This document shows, piece by piece, positions 10,769 through 19,979 of a DNA stretch of 64,000 bases. The notes beneath the pieces were generated by a model. It did not search any database and was not told the origin of the DNA. It saw only the letters and a list, made by a program, of their open reading frames with translations. Both the position numbers and the translations under genes were made by a program. This DNA is from Gilliamella apicola (GTDB taxonomy: Bacteria; Pseudomonadota; Gammaproteobacteria; Enterobacterales; Orbaceae), in NCBI RefSeq assembly GCF_000599985.1, contig NZ_CP007445.1, forward strand, positions 2,790,001 through 2,854,000, given 5' to 3'. Within the stretch, counting starts at the first letter, position 1; each line of letters begins with the position of its first letter.

Positions 10769-11516
10769 TATTCTACACTCTTTATTAATCTTAATTAATT
10801 ATAGGTAGAATATTATTATCAATAATACGCGTTTATTTTAACAATGATAAATAATGGTTGTTAACTAAATATTCAAATATGGTATTCATTATTTTATTTG
10901 TGTTATTTTTGTTATTATATTATGTGAAACCGATATTATTTATACAATATCTCTTTAAAATTTAAGGCATTATCAATGTTCAAAAGTTTTACACACTTTA
11001 TAAACCATCCCTAAACATATAACTTGTCGATATTATTTCTATGGTTAACTTATAAACTAAAGTTTTTTTTGACTTTGGTTACCAAATTAAATCGTTATAT
11101 GATTGTTCAAAATAAACATATTATTTAATTATAATAATCCTACTTACGCTATTTTACTTTCTAAAAAAATTGTAATGTCTAACGCCATTGCTGCATTACA
11201 AGGATAAAAAAATCCTTTCTTATTTTAACGTTTCAGCAAAGGATAGCAAGTAAATTAAAATTGCTATTTTATAAATAGTTATCAAGATATTTTGTATTTA
11301 TCATAAATCTTGTTTAACCAAAAAAGAAAATCTCACTTTCTGGTATGAGTACTTTATACTAAAACATCATGTTAATCTGAAACTTCTTTACAAAATTTTG
11401 TCTTGGAGCTTATTTCACATAATTAAAAATAAGCAATGAATTACATGGTGCAACGCTAATCTTAATCAGTATAATAATTACCAAGGAAAACTGTTAACAA
11501 GAGACAAAAACAATTT
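10769..11516. other. Divergent intergenic region of rne and syd, with small hairpins
   Basis: This 748-bp AT-rich gap must hold the promoters of both flanking genes and the rne leader. It has no convincing ORF. Structures seen: TTGTAATG (11170-11177) with CATTACAA (11194-11201), directly followed by AAGGAT (11200-11205) with ATCCTT (11212-11217) around an A6 loop. The E. coli rne leader contains hairpins through which RNase E limits its own mRNA; whether these correspond is unknown. Confidence 0.4.
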
Positions 11517-12050
11517 ATGGACATATCTGAAAAAACAGCACTCATTAAATTTACCACTCGTTGGTTGAATCAATTTGATTACGCACCACAAAGCGAAGAA
11601 CTGCATGCTATCCCTTCACCTTGTATTTTAAAAACCGAACAACTTACCGTATTTTGGCAACCGTTTACCTTACAACCACCAAGAGATTTATCCATAGTTG
11701 AGGAAGTTGTGGGTATTATTTTACATCCCTCCTCACACATTTTTTACGGCACACAATATGCTGGCAATATGACAGCTAAATTAGCTGATATCAAATTAAC
11801 TTTAATCCAAGCTTGGAATGATGATGATTTTTCAAACTTAGAACAAAATTTAATTGCTCATTTATCCCAACAAAAAAAATTAAAACGTATTCCAACCATT
11901 TTTATAGCAACAACAGATGAAAGTACTGAAATAATTTCTTTAAACAATTTAACTGGCGAAATCGTAAAAGAAGATTTGATTACAGGCGAGTTAACCACAC
12001 TGACCCAAGATTTAACGTCTTTTTTTAATAAATTAATTGTTATTAATTAA
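11517..12050 (+). CDS. syd: SecY-interacting protein Syd
   Basis: A 177-residue peripheral cytosolic protein, close in length to E. coli Syd (181). Syd binds SecY and appears to check the integrity of the SecYEG translocon. Recognisable conserved stretches are IPSPCILKTE near residue 33, FYGTQYAGNMTAKLADIKL near residue 78, LIAHLSQQKKLK and PTIFIATTDE. It is monocistronic, between rne (divergent) and aspC. The stop codon lies inside an AT-rich inverted repeat (12034-12060), TAATTGTTAT with ATAACAATTA, that may act as a weak 3' hairpin. Confidence 0.92.
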   Translation: MDISEKTALIKFTTRWLNQFDYAPQSEELHAIPSPCILKTEQLTVFWQPFTLQPPRDLSIVEEVVGIILHPSSHIFYGTQYAGNMTAKLADIKLTLIQAWNDDDFSNLEQNLIAHLSQQKKLKRIPTIFIATTDESTEIISLNNLTGEIVKEDLITGELTTLTQDLTSFFNKLIVIN

Positions 12051-12125
12051 ATAACAATTAGTAAGCTATAATTCAAGCAATAACTCAATACTGATGTCAA
12101 TCCATAAAAGTAAATATTTTCTAAA

Positions 12126-12153
12126 TTGTAACTTATAAAATAATGTGTATATA
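12126..12153 (+). promoter_or_regulatory. Sigma-70 promoter of aspC
   Basis: TTGTAA (12126-12131) and a perfect TATAAT (12148-12153) are separated by 16 bp, 35 bp before the aspC start codon. The position and the consensus -10 make this the likely main promoter. Confidence 0.65.
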
Positions 12154-12188
12154 ATGCGTTAAAAGTCATTAGATTAGATAGGTGAATT

Positions 12189-13364
12189 ATGTTTGAATAT
12201 TTAACAGCAGCGCCAGCCGATCCCATTTTAGGGCTAGCAGATCTTTATAATAAAGATGAACGCACCAATAAGATTAATTTAAGTGTTGGTGTTTACAAGG
12301 ACGAAACCACCAAAACACCTATTTTAGAAAGTGTAAAAAAGGCGGAACAATTTTTATTAACGGACGAAACCACTAAAAGTTATTTACCGATTGATGGTTC
12401 CAGTACATTTAATGATGTGACACAAACGTTACTTTTTGGTAATAAAAATGAGCGTGCAAGAACAGCCCAAGCACCAGGAGGAACGGGTGCTCTACGCATA
12501 ATGGCTGATTTCTTATCTCGCCGAACCAAAGTAAAACGTATTTGGATAAGTAATCCATCTTGGCCTAATCATCGTAGTGTATTTCAAACCGCTGGTCTTG
12601 AAGTACGAGAATACAACTATTATAACCCGCAGACACATGGTCTTGATTTTGATGCCATGATGAGCAGTTTAAGTCAAGTCGCAGCTGGTGAAGCAGTACT
12701 ATTCCATGGTTGTTGTCATAACCCAACAGGTATCGATCCAACACCTGAACAATGGCAAGCTATTTCTGATTTAGCTTTAAAAAATGGTTGGTTGCCGCTA
12801 TTTGATTTAGCTTATCAAGGTTTTGGACAGGGTATTGAAGAGGACGTTTATGGATTAAGATTATTTGCTAATCAGCAACCTGAATTGCTTATTGCAAGCT
12901 CCTATTCAAAAAACTTTGGGTTATATAACGAGCGAGTAGGAGCATTTACAATAATTGCTGCGAATGCCGAAATTGCCAATCGAGCTTTTAGTCAAGTTAA
13001 AACCATTATTCGCGCGAATTATTCTAATCCTCCTGCTCATGGTGCTAAAATTGTCTCTTATATTCTAAATAATGAAGAGTTAAAAGAAGAGTGGATTGAT
13101 GAATTAACCAACATGCGTCAACGCATTCATCGTATGCGACAATTATTTGTTAAAACGTTACAAGATAAAGGCGCAAATCAAGACTTTAGCTTTATTGCTA
13201 AACAAAATGGTATGTTCTCATTTAGTGGCTTAAGTGAAGAGCAAGTACTAAAGTTACGCAGTGATTATGGCATCTACATTGTTAATTCAGGACGAATCAA
13301 TGTCGCAGGAATGACTATTGATAATATGTCCAGACTTTGTGAATCAATTGTTGAAGTATTATAA
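12189..13364 (+). CDS. aspC: Aspartate aminotransferase (class I)
   Basis: PLP-dependent transamination between aspartate/2-oxoglutarate and oxaloacetate/glutamate in the cytosol; relatives also act on aromatic amino acids. The 391-residue protein follows E. coli AspC (396 aa) from [20 protein letters not shown] onward. Seen are the substrate-binding [10 protein letters not shown], the [14 protein letters not shown] segment with the PLP-contacting asparagine, and [15 protein letters not shown] carrying the Schiff-base lysine. The gene has its own promoter and a 12-bp stem hairpin after it. TyrB is the alternative assignment, but the sequence is much more like AspC. Confidence 0.95.
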   Translation: MFEYLTAAPADPILGLADLYNKDERTNKINLSVGVYKDETTKTPILESVKKAEQFLLTDETTKSYLPIDGSSTFNDVTQTLLFGNKNERARTAQAPGGTGALRIMADFLSRRTKVKRIWISNPSWPNHRSVFQTAGLEVREYNYYNPQTHGLDFDAMMSSLSQVAAGEAVLFHGCCHNPTGIDPTPEQWQAISDLALKNGWLPLFDLAYQGFGQGIEEDVYGLRLFANQQPELLIASSYSKNFGLYNERVGAFTIIAANAEIANRAFSQVKTIIRANYSNPPAHGAKIVSYILNNEELKEEWIDELTNMRQRIHRMRQLFVKTLQDKGANQDFSFIAKQNGMFSFSGLSEEQVLKLRSDYGIYIVNSGRINVAGMTIDNMSRLCESIVEVL

Positions 13365-13408
13365 AACATATTAACTAATTGAATAATAATTTAATATATC
13401 GAATAAAA

Positions 13409-13437
13409 ACTAGGGAAATAATAAAATTTCCTTAGTT
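13409..13437 (+). terminator. Hairpin terminator after aspC
   Basis: AACTAGGGAAAT and ATTTCCTTAGTT can form a 12-bp stem with one G-U pair and a short A/T loop, 45 bp after the aspC stop. The downstream T run is weak (TATT), so efficiency is uncertain. Confidence 0.5.
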
Positions 13438-13652
13438 ATTGCGAGTAACAATAAAAATCCTAGTCTACTAAAATCACCATCCACCATAAAAAAACAATTT
13501 CATTTTTAACTGATGTTGGATAATCCACTATTTCTTTAATTCCCTATTTTTATTCCTTTTAGTTATATCAATATACAAACAGATTATTAGACGCTAATCC
13601 ATTAATTATTAATAATTGAACAATCAAATATAGAAACTGATTGAGGGCAATT

Positions 13653-15014
13653 GTGGCATCGCATGTTTTAGATTTTTTAATTTTAGGGAATAACTTTAGC
13701 ACCAGCGAAATGCGAGCGGTTTGGTCAGAACAAAATCGTTTAGAAAAGCAAGTCGATGTAGAAGTCGCCTTGGCAAAAGCCGAAGGTGAATTAGGTGTGA
13801 TCCCAGCTGATGTGGCTGATGAAATTGTAAAAAAAGCAGATGCATCGAAATTATCTTTACAACAAATTGCTGACGAAGCAGCAAAAGCGAAACACTCGTT
13901 AATGTCGACCATTAACGCACTACAAAAACAGGTAGGCGAAGCTGGACAATTTATTCATTACGGTGCAACCACTCAAGATATAGTCGATACGGCAACGGTC
14001 TTACAATTAAAACAGTCTTTTGCTATTGTTGAACGTGATACCAAACTTATTGCGATTGAACTTAAACGCTTAGCTAAGCAATATCAATACCTACCTATGG
14101 TTGGACGTACTCACGGTATGCAAGCACTACCGACTACTTTTGGTTTTAAATTAGCGGTTTGGTTAGATGAGTTTGTACGTCATTTACAGCGTTTAACTGA
14201 AATAAAACAACGTGTTTTAGTTGGAAACATCAGTGGTGCTGTTTGCACTTATGCATCAATAGGGAAATTGGGTCCTTTAATTGAAGCTCGTGCATTATCG
14301 AGTCTTGGTCTTAATACTCCAAATATCGGTTGGCAAGCAGCCCGTGACCGTTTTTCGGAATATGCTTCAGTCATCGCCTTAATCAGTGGCACACTAGGCA
14401 AAATTGGCAACGAATTTTATAATCTAATGCGTACTGAAATTAATGAAGTCGAAGAGCCGTTTTCGGAAGGAAAAATCGGTTCAACTACTATGCCTCACAA
14501 ACGTAATCCAGCAGCTTTAGAAGGTTTAGCAAGCTTAACCGCGCCTCTGTTAAAAAGTGTTGCATTAATCCACGAATCAATGAAAGTAGAACACGAGCGT
14601 GATGCCATGAGTTGGCGTGCAGAATGGATTGCCTTACCCGAAATTAATTTATATATCTCTGCTCAATTGCAAACCGCGCTCACTATTCTAAAAGGTTTGA
14701 AGGTCAATAGCGATCGCATGCTAGAAAATTTATTAATGCAAAATGGACTATTGCTATCAGAAAAAGTCATGTTTGAAATCGGTAAGCGTTTAGGCAAACA
14801 AACGGCACATCATCTGGTGTATAACTGTGCTATGCATGCCTTCGAACAAAATAGAGCTTTTAAAGATATATTGTTAGATGATCCATTACTGAATAAAGAG
14901 TTTACTATAGCAGAACTTGATAGCTGGCTTGAACCAATGAACTATCTGGGCACAGCACCTGAAAAAGTGCAGCAAGTTATCAATTATGCTGAGCAAAGTG
15001 GAGTGCTAGCATGA
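13653..15014 (+). CDS. Aspartase/fumarase-superfamily lyase (PurB/CMLE-like), unknown substrate
   Basis: A 453-residue member of the superfamily that eliminates fumarate or a related acid from its substrate (PurB, ArgH, AspA, carboxymuconate cycloisomerase). Conserved regions are present: HYGATTQDIVDTA (region 1), VGRTHGMQALPTTFG (region 2) and the signature GSTTMPHKRNP (region 3, serine/threonine loop). The C-terminal helical domain is of ADSL_C type. The start is the GTG at 13653, with GAGG at 13643-13646 six bases before it. It is not the housekeeping PurB by context: it heads a tightly overlapping unit with an acetyltransferase and a polar amino acid ABC importer. I infer C-N cleavage of an imported N-substituted aspartate-like compound; the substrate is unknown. 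Confidence 0.8.
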   Translation: MASHVLDFLILGNNFSTSEMRAVWSEQNRLEKQVDVEVALAKAEGELGVIPADVADEIVKKADASKLSLQQIADEAAKAKHSLMSTINALQKQVGEAGQFIHYGATTQDIVDTATVLQLKQSFAIVERDTKLIAIELKRLAKQYQYLPMVGRTHGMQALPTTFGFKLAVWLDEFVRHLQRLTEIKQRVLVGNISGAVCTYASIGKLGPLIEARALSSLGLNTPNIGWQAARDRFSEYASVIALISGTLGKIGNEFYNLMRTEINEVEEPFSEGKIGSTTMPHKRNPAALEGLASLTAPLLKSVALIHESMKVEHERDAMSWRAEWIALPEINLYISAQLQTALTILKGLKVNSDRMLENLLMQNGLLLSEKVMFEIGKRLGKQTAHHLVYNCAMHAFEQNRAFKDILLDDPLLNKEFTIAELDSWLEPMNYLGTAPEKVQQVINYAEQSGVLA

Positions 15015-15535
15015 GCTTTCGCTTAATTACAAAGTCCGATATTCCCGCATATCAGACTTTATTGCACAATGCTTATCAAATGACAACAAATTTGGGGATT
15101 CACTTTGCTGCAGCCACAGTAAATACAGAACAAATCACTCATCATATAGAATCTAATGCAGTTTATCTATTTGAAAAAGAAGGACAATTAGTTTCCACCT
15201 TAAGCATTCGTTTTCCATGGGGAAATAACCCAGGACCTTACGGATTACCGCATTTAGGTTGGTTTGCTACTGATTCCAAATATAAAGGACAAGGATATGG
15301 CAATCAATTATGGGATTGGGTAGAACAACAAATCCTGATTAATCAATTAAAATTGCCTGCCGTCACTTTAGGTACAGCACAAAACCACCCTTGGTTGGCA
15401 CAAATGTATACCAAAAAAGGGTTTAGTAAAATTGGTCATGCCAATTTAACTTCGGATCATACTACTGTTTATTTTGAAAAAATCTTCAATCAAAAAAGCT
15501 ATACCGAATGGAAAAATAGGAGCCATAGACAATGA
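15011..15535 (+). CDS. GNAT-family N-acetyltransferase
   Basis: A 174-residue acetyltransferase of the GNAT fold. Motif A, which binds the acetyl-CoA pyrophosphate, is visible as KYKGQGYGNQLWDWVEQQ at about residues 95-112, followed by the motif B region with LGTAQNHPWLAQMYTKKGF, the typical Y-x-K-x-GF ending. The ATG overlaps the lyase stop codon (ATGA), and the next gene overlaps its own stop in the same way, so it is translationally coupled inside the transport/lyase operon. It may acetylate the amine released by the lyase or modify the imported compound; this is inference. Confidence 0.82.
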   Translation: MSFRLITKSDIPAYQTLLHNAYQMTTNLGIHFAAATVNTEQITHHIESNAVYLFEKEGQLVSTLSIRFPWGNNPGPYGLPHLGWFATDSKYKGQGYGNQLWDWVEQQILINQLKLPAVTLGTAQNHPWLAQMYTKKGFSKIGHANLTSDHTTVYFEKIFNQKSYTEWKNRSHRQ

Positions 15536-16314
15536 ATAAAATAATAACATTATTATCTGCTGCAATATTAACCGGTTTTGCGTTAGTCGGTTGTGATAAT
15601 CAATCCAGCAATCAAGCAACCGAACAAAATATTCTAAAAGTAGGCTCCACTGGGCAAAGCTATCCTAACGGTTATAAACAAAACGATAAATTAGTAGGGT
15701 TTGATGTTGAAATAACTGAAGCTATTGCCAATGAGCTCGGTTATAAAGTTGAGTGGGTCATTGCTGAATTTGGCGGTTTAATGGGACAATTTGATTCAGG
15801 ACGTTTAGATACCATTGCCAATGCAGTTGCAATTACCCCAGCACGTGAAGCTAAATATGATTTTTCCAATACTTATAGCTTTTATGGTAGTCAAATTGTC
15901 ACTCATAAAGACAATAAAAATATCACTCAACTTTCTGATTTTAAGGGTAAAATTATTGCTGGTGTGCTTGGATCAAATCATATTAATAATCTAAAAAACG
16001 CTTTTCCAAATAATGATATTACAATCAAAACCTATGAAACGCGAGATGGTGCTATGTATGATACTGAATATCAACGTGTTGATGGTTATATCAACTCAAA
16101 ACCTATCTTACTTGCTGAAATTAAACGAAAAAACTTACCGTTTAAATTGATTGGAGACCCTATAACTGTTGAGCAGGTAGGGTTTCCATTTAGTAAAGGA
16201 GAAAAAGGTCAAGCACTGCGTGAAAAATTCAATCAGGCTCTAGAAAAATTACGCACTAATGGCACATTGAAAAACATTGCAATTAAATATTTTGGTGAAG
16301 ATATTACCTCATGA
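15532..16314 (+). CDS. Polar amino acid ABC transporter substrate-binding lipoprotein
   Basis: A family 3 solute-binding protein, 260 residues. The N-terminus is a lipoprotein signal peptide ending in the lipobox LVGC (cysteine at about residue 21), so the mature protein is anchored on the periplasmic side of the membrane. The mature part has the type II periplasmic fold: LVGFDVEITEAIANELGYKV, then AITPAREAKYDFSNTY at the ligand cleft, and SKGEKGQALREKFNQALEKL near the end. These resemble TcyA/FliY and GlnH. It supplies the downstream permease and ATPase, and its start overlaps the acetyltransferase stop (ATGA). Ligand specificity is not readable from sequence alone. Confidence 0.88.
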   Translation: MNKIITLLSAAILTGFALVGCDNQSSNQATEQNILKVGSTGQSYPNGYKQNDKLVGFDVEITEAIANELGYKVEWVIAEFGGLMGQFDSGRLDTIANAVAITPAREAKYDFSNTYSFYGSQIVTHKDNKNITQLSDFKGKIIAGVLGSNHINNLKNAFPNNDITIKTYETRDGAMYDTEYQRVDGYINSKPILLAEIKRKNLPFKLIGDPITVEQVGFPFSKGEKGQALREKFNQALEKLRTNGTLKNIAIKYFGEDITS

Positions 16315-16982
16315 ATTTTAATGTAACTTATTTCTTTAGTGTGTTCCCGCAGATCTTACCTTATCTGCCAGTCACACTCTTTATTGCTATTGTGTCGATT
16401 CTATTTGCCATTGTTTTTGGGTTAGCGATTGCATTATTACGTAATCATAAAATTATCATTATTGATGCTACCTTTGCGCTCTTTATTTCATTATTTCGTG
16501 GTATTCCTTCGGTCGTGTTATTGTTTATTATTTACTATGGGTTACCACAAATTTTTCCGATATTAAAGCAGATGGGCGCAACGACAGCAGCCATTATTTG
16601 CTTTAGTTTAAAATATTCAGCTTATTTAGCCGAAATCTTTCGTGCTGGTTTGGCATCAGTTGATCATGGGCAAAAAGAAGCTGGCTTAACCTCCGGCCTT
16701 AGTATCTATCAAGTTTACCGTGGTATTATCCTGCCACAAGCACTGGTTAATGCTTTACCCAATACAGGCAATATGTTTATTTCATTGCTTAAAGATTCAT
16801 CAGTGGCTTTTTTTGTTGGCGTACAAGAATTATTGGCCGCAGGGAAAATGTTAACGGCCAATTCGTTCCTCTATTTTGAAACATATTTGGCTGTCGGTAT
16901 TGTTTATTGGCTTACTGTTGTTATCTATTCTTGGATACAAAAAAAGATTGAGAACAAGCTCAGTAAGCCCTATCACCGTTGA
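16311..16982 (+). CDS. Polar amino acid ABC transporter permease
   Basis: A 223-residue HisM/TcyL-type permease with about five membrane helices. The EAA loop that contacts the ATPase is EAGLTSGLSIYQVYRGIILPQA at about residues 125-145. The first helices lie near YLPVTLFIAIVSILFAIVFG. It overlaps the binding-protein gene by 4 bp. Only one permease gene is present, so the channel is probably a homodimer. Confidence 0.9.
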   Translation: MNFNVTYFFSVFPQILPYLPVTLFIAIVSILFAIVFGLAIALLRNHKIIIIDATFALFISLFRGIPSVVLLFIIYYGLPQIFPILKQMGATTAAIICFSLKYSAYLAEIFRAGLASVDHGQKEAGLTSGLSIYQVYRGIILPQALVNALPNTGNMFISLLKDSSVAFFVGVQELLAAGKMLTANSFLYFETYLAVGIVYWLTVVIYSWIQKKIENKLSKPYHR

Positions 16983-16993
16983 GGAGAAAGGTG

Positions 16994-17746
16994 ATGATTT
17001 CTGTTTCACATTTATCTAAACGCTTTGCTGATAATGAAGTATTAAAAGACATTAATTTAAATATTAAACAAGGCGAAGTGGTAGCCATTATTGGTCCATC
17101 GGGTTCAGGTAAGTCGACCTTGTTGCGTTGTTTAAATTTACTGGAAAAACCAAATACAGGGACAATTAAAATAGGCTCTGTTGCACTAAATAGTGAACAT
17201 TACCATAATAAAGACGAGATAAATTTGCGCAAACAATCAGCAATGGTTTTTCAACACTATAATTTATTTAAAAATAAAACTGCATTAGAAAATATTACCT
17301 ACCCACTAATAGTTGGACAAAAAATAGGTAAAGACAAAGCCAAACAGCAAGGGCTATCTTTACTTGAGCGAGTTGGTATGTTGCCTTATGCGAATCAATT
17401 TCCAATTACCTTATCAGGCGGTCAGCAACAACGCATCGCCATTGCTCGAGCACTCGCAGTTAGGCCTAAAGTACTATTATTTGATGAACCCACATCGGCT
17501 CTCGATCCCGAACGGGTCCACGAAGTGCTGCAAGTGATGTTACAGCTAGCTAAAGAACATATTACGATGATCATTGTGACGCACGAAATGGAGTTTGCTA
17601 AATACGTTGCCGATCGTATTATCTTTATGGCAAATGGCGTCATTGTTGAAGAAGGTCCAGCAAAATCAATTATCGACAATCCACAACATGAACTGACACA
17701 ACGCTTTTTACGCCAAATTACCGATGAAATTGATTTTGAAATTTAG
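16994..17746 (+). CDS. Polar amino acid ABC transporter ATP-binding protein
   Basis: A 250-residue ATPase of the GlnQ/HisP family. It has Walker A GPSGSGKSTLLR, the Q-loop in VFQHYNLFKNKTALENI, signature LSGGQQQR, Walker B VLLFDEPTSALDPE and the H-loop VTHEM. The ATG at 16994 is preceded by AGGAG (16982-16986). A TTG 15 bp upstream is in frame but overlaps this ribosome-binding site. It completes the importer encoded from 15532 and is the last gene of the operon; the MmgE/PrpD gene converges on it 43 bp further. Confidence 0.93.
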   Translation: MISVSHLSKRFADNEVLKDINLNIKQGEVVAIIGPSGSGKSTLLRCLNLLEKPNTGTIKIGSVALNSEHYHNKDEINLRKQSAMVFQHYNLFKNKTALENITYPLIVGQKIGKDKAKQQGLSLLERVGMLPYANQFPITLSGGQQQRIAIARALAVRPKVLLFDEPTSALDPERVHEVLQVMLQLAKEHITMIIVTHEMEFAKYVADRIIFMANGVIVEEGPAKSIIDNPQHELTQRFLRQITDEIDFEI

Positions 17747-17789
17747 TTAGCACAAGTAAATCAATAAAACTCATTTAGCTTGTATTATT

Positions 17790-19148
17790 TTACAATGTTA
17801 AAACATGTCGTTCTAGAAATTGGTTAACGGTTAAACCTGAGGCTAACTCTTTAATATCATTTAATAAACCCATCGCTTTTTGTTGGTCTTTAATTGCATC
17901 AGTTAGTTTTAATAACATCTCTGTTTGTTTATAAGGATTTTTAGGTGATCCTTTTGGAATATCAATGCGTTGTCTTATTTTTTCCCCTGTGTCTAGTTCA
18001 ATTTCAATCACAACATAACGACCATTATAAGCGTCAGCATGGGGAGCTAGATTGATTTGATAACTGCGCTGCATTTTTTGCATCAGTACTTGAATCTGCA
18101 CAGGAATAGGATTTGGACTGAATTGCTCAAAATTAAGAGGGATGCCTAATAGAGTTAACGCTAAAATATATTCGGCTGAAAAACGACCATGCTCAGCCAA
18201 TAAAGGACGATTATAGATTAATGCGGCATCGCTGTTTGCTGGGAAAAAAAATAGAGTAATATGGCTAATACTGTCAACATTTAATTTTAGATGTTGATAA
18301 AGTAACTGCCCAGCATCAGCAACATAGGCTGCAGCAGAACAAAAGCAATAAGTTTTAAACCATAATCCAGGCTCAACAATTTTCCAAACAACGCCCCACT
18401 GACTTAAATCGAAATTATTATTACCCTGCCCATAAACAGCTAAAAAACCTAACTTGTCATCTAAAAAATCGTTCTCAGCAGTCATTCCAACGCGCAACCA
18501 TTCAACCGATTGAATCGCATGCTGAGCGGCTAACCCTGCATGTAAAAACTTAATGGGTGTACCCATAACCAAACGCATACCTGATGCCTGAGTAGCCGCC
18601 AATGTCAAAGCTTGTGACAAAAAAGGTTCATTATAAAGATAACAAATAGCGGCTGTGGCAGCGATGCCTCCTAAGGTAAGGGTAGTATGCCATCCTTTCT
18701 CATAATGTTTAGGATTAACACTTTTGCCTAATCGTGCCATAACTTCAATTCCTATAACATAAGCGGTTAAAAAACGCTTACCATCAATATGGGATTGAAC
18801 CTCATCTAATTGAACACTGGCAAATAGTGCTGATAAAATAACGGCAGATGGATGTCCACGAACATCAGAATGTACATCATCATAATCTAAGCAATGCGCT
18901 TGAAAACCATTAAATAATGCTGCTTGCCGAGCTGTCACTAATTTTTTTTGCCCCACCAACCAAGCTTTAGCTGTGCCACCTTCATTATCAATCCAATTGA
19001 GCAATCGATGGACATCAACTTCATGGCGAGCTTGTAAACTACTAGCAAAATAATCAATCACACCATTGATTGCACATTCAATGGTCTTAGGATCATTAAT
19101 TATGGGGGTATTCGCTATTAAAAAACTCAATTGCTGACCTAAATTCAT
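17790..19148 (-). CDS. MmgE/PrpD-family protein (epimerase/dehydratase family)
   Basis: A 452-residue member of the MmgE/PrpD family, whose characterised members include 2-methylcitrate dehydratase, cis-aconitate decarboxylase and iminodisuccinate epimerase. Family-like segments are NGFQAHCLDYDDVHSDVRGHPS at about residues 80-101 (with the DDVH and HP motifs) and EKGWHTTLTLGGIAATAA. I chose the ATG at 19148, with GAG/TGG purines upstream, over an in-frame TTG four codons before. No prpB/prpC neighbour exists, arguing against methylcitrate metabolism. It converges on the lyase/ABC operon, and family precedent (iminodisuccinate epimerase working with a lyase) suggests it prepares a stereoisomer for that lyase. 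That functional link is inference. Confidence 0.8.
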   Translation of the reverse strand: MNLGQQLSFLIANTPIINDPKTIECAINGVIDYFASSLQARHEVDVHRLLNWIDNEGGTAKAWLVGQKKLVTARQAALFNGFQAHCLDYDDVHSDVRGHPSAVILSALFASVQLDEVQSHIDGKRFLTAYVIGIEVMARLGKSVNPKHYEKGWHTTLTLGGIAATAAICYLYNEPFLSQALTLAATQASGMRLVMGTPIKFLHAGLAAQHAIQSVEWLRVGMTAENDFLDDKLGFLAVYGQGNNNFDLSQWGVVWKIVEPGLWFKTYCFCSAAAYVADAGQLLYQHLKLNVDSISHITLFFFPANSDAALIYNRPLLAEHGRFSAEYILALTLLGIPLNFEQFSPNPIPVQIQVLMQKMQRSYQINLAPHADAYNGRYVVIEIELDTGEKIRQRIDIPKGSPKNPYKQTEMLLKLTDAIKDQQKAMGLLNDIKELASGLTVNQFLERHVLTL

Positions 19149-19357
19149 TTTCCATCTCAAAAAATATATCGTTATATAAAAAAATGATTTTAATTACCAT
19201 AACGTATAAAAAGTAATAAGTTAAAGACTATATGGTTATATTTTAATAACTTTTAGTCATAACTTTTAGACTTTGTATATCCCTTTTTTTACTTTTAATT
19301 TATATGTTAAAATATGAGCACAACATTACATCTAACACCACAAAAATTAAATCCATT

Positions 19358-19843
19358 ATGTCAATTTGTTATATCGCTTTAGGTAGCAACTTGGACGATC
19401 CATTTGCACAAGCCAATCGAGCTATTAGCGCATTAAAACAGTTACCTGATACTCATATTTTAGCTGTTTCACCATTTTACCGTAGCAAACCATTAGGCCC
19501 CAAAGACCAAAATGACTATCTCAATGCAGTTATTAAACTGTCCACAAATTTGCCACCAATCGCTTTACTTGACGAACTGCAAGCAATCGAGAAATCGCAA
19601 GGGCGTGTTCGCAAAGACAATCGCTGGGGAGCAAGAACCTTAGATTTAGATATTTTACTGTATGATAATTTAATAATTGATAATGAACGATTAACAATTC
19701 CTCATTATCATATGAAAAAAAGAGAATTTGTTCTTTATCCTCTGTTTGATATTGCGCCGGATTTAATTTTACCTGACAACGATAAGCTGCAAGAATTACT
19801 GGTTAAATGTCCACTCAATGGTTTAATAAAATGGAATGATTAA
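19358..19843 (+). CDS. folK: 6-hydroxymethyl-7,8-dihydropterin pyrophosphokinase
   Basis: Transfers pyrophosphate from ATP to 6-hydroxymethyldihydropterin in folate synthesis. The 161-residue protein (E. coli FolK 159) shows the family start ICYIALGSNLDDP, SPFYRSKPLGPKDQNDYLNA, and the metal-binding signature RWGARTLDLDILLYD with the two aspartates. I placed the start at 19358, because relatives begin right before the YIALGSNL motif. An ATG 54 bp upstream (19304) is in frame and would add 18 unmatched residues; neither has a strong ribosome-binding site. E. coli folK follows pcnB, which is absent here. dksA follows 136 bp downstream. Confidence 0.92.
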   Translation: MSICYIALGSNLDDPFAQANRAISALKQLPDTHILAVSPFYRSKPLGPKDQNDYLNAVIKLSTNLPPIALLDELQAIEKSQGRVRKDNRWGARTLDLDILLYDNLIIDNERLTIPHYHMKKREFVLYPLFDIAPDLILPDNDKLQELLVKCPLNGLIKWND

Positions 19844-19913
19844 TTATTTTGTTTAATAACATGGAGTTGTTTTATTTTACCCTTATTTAACGCAAAAAAT
19901 AATTAAAAAAAAT

Positions 19914-19941
19914 TTGCCAAAGCCTAAATTATTGCTATAGT
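19914..19941 (+). promoter_or_regulatory. Extended -10 promoter of dksA
   Basis: TTGCCA (19914-19919) and TATAGT (19936-19941) lie 16 bp apart, and the -10 is preceded by TGC, making an extended -10 element. The transcript would start about 30 bp before the TTG start codon of dksA. Confidence 0.6.
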
Positions 19942-19979
19942 TTACCGCCTGCAAATAATCTGTACATAAGGGGATTGTT

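Noticed and set aside
13653..15014. Calling the lyase PurB (adenylosuccinate lyase)
   Set aside because: The signature is shared by the whole superfamily and the operon context is transport of polar amino-acid-like compounds, not purine synthesis.
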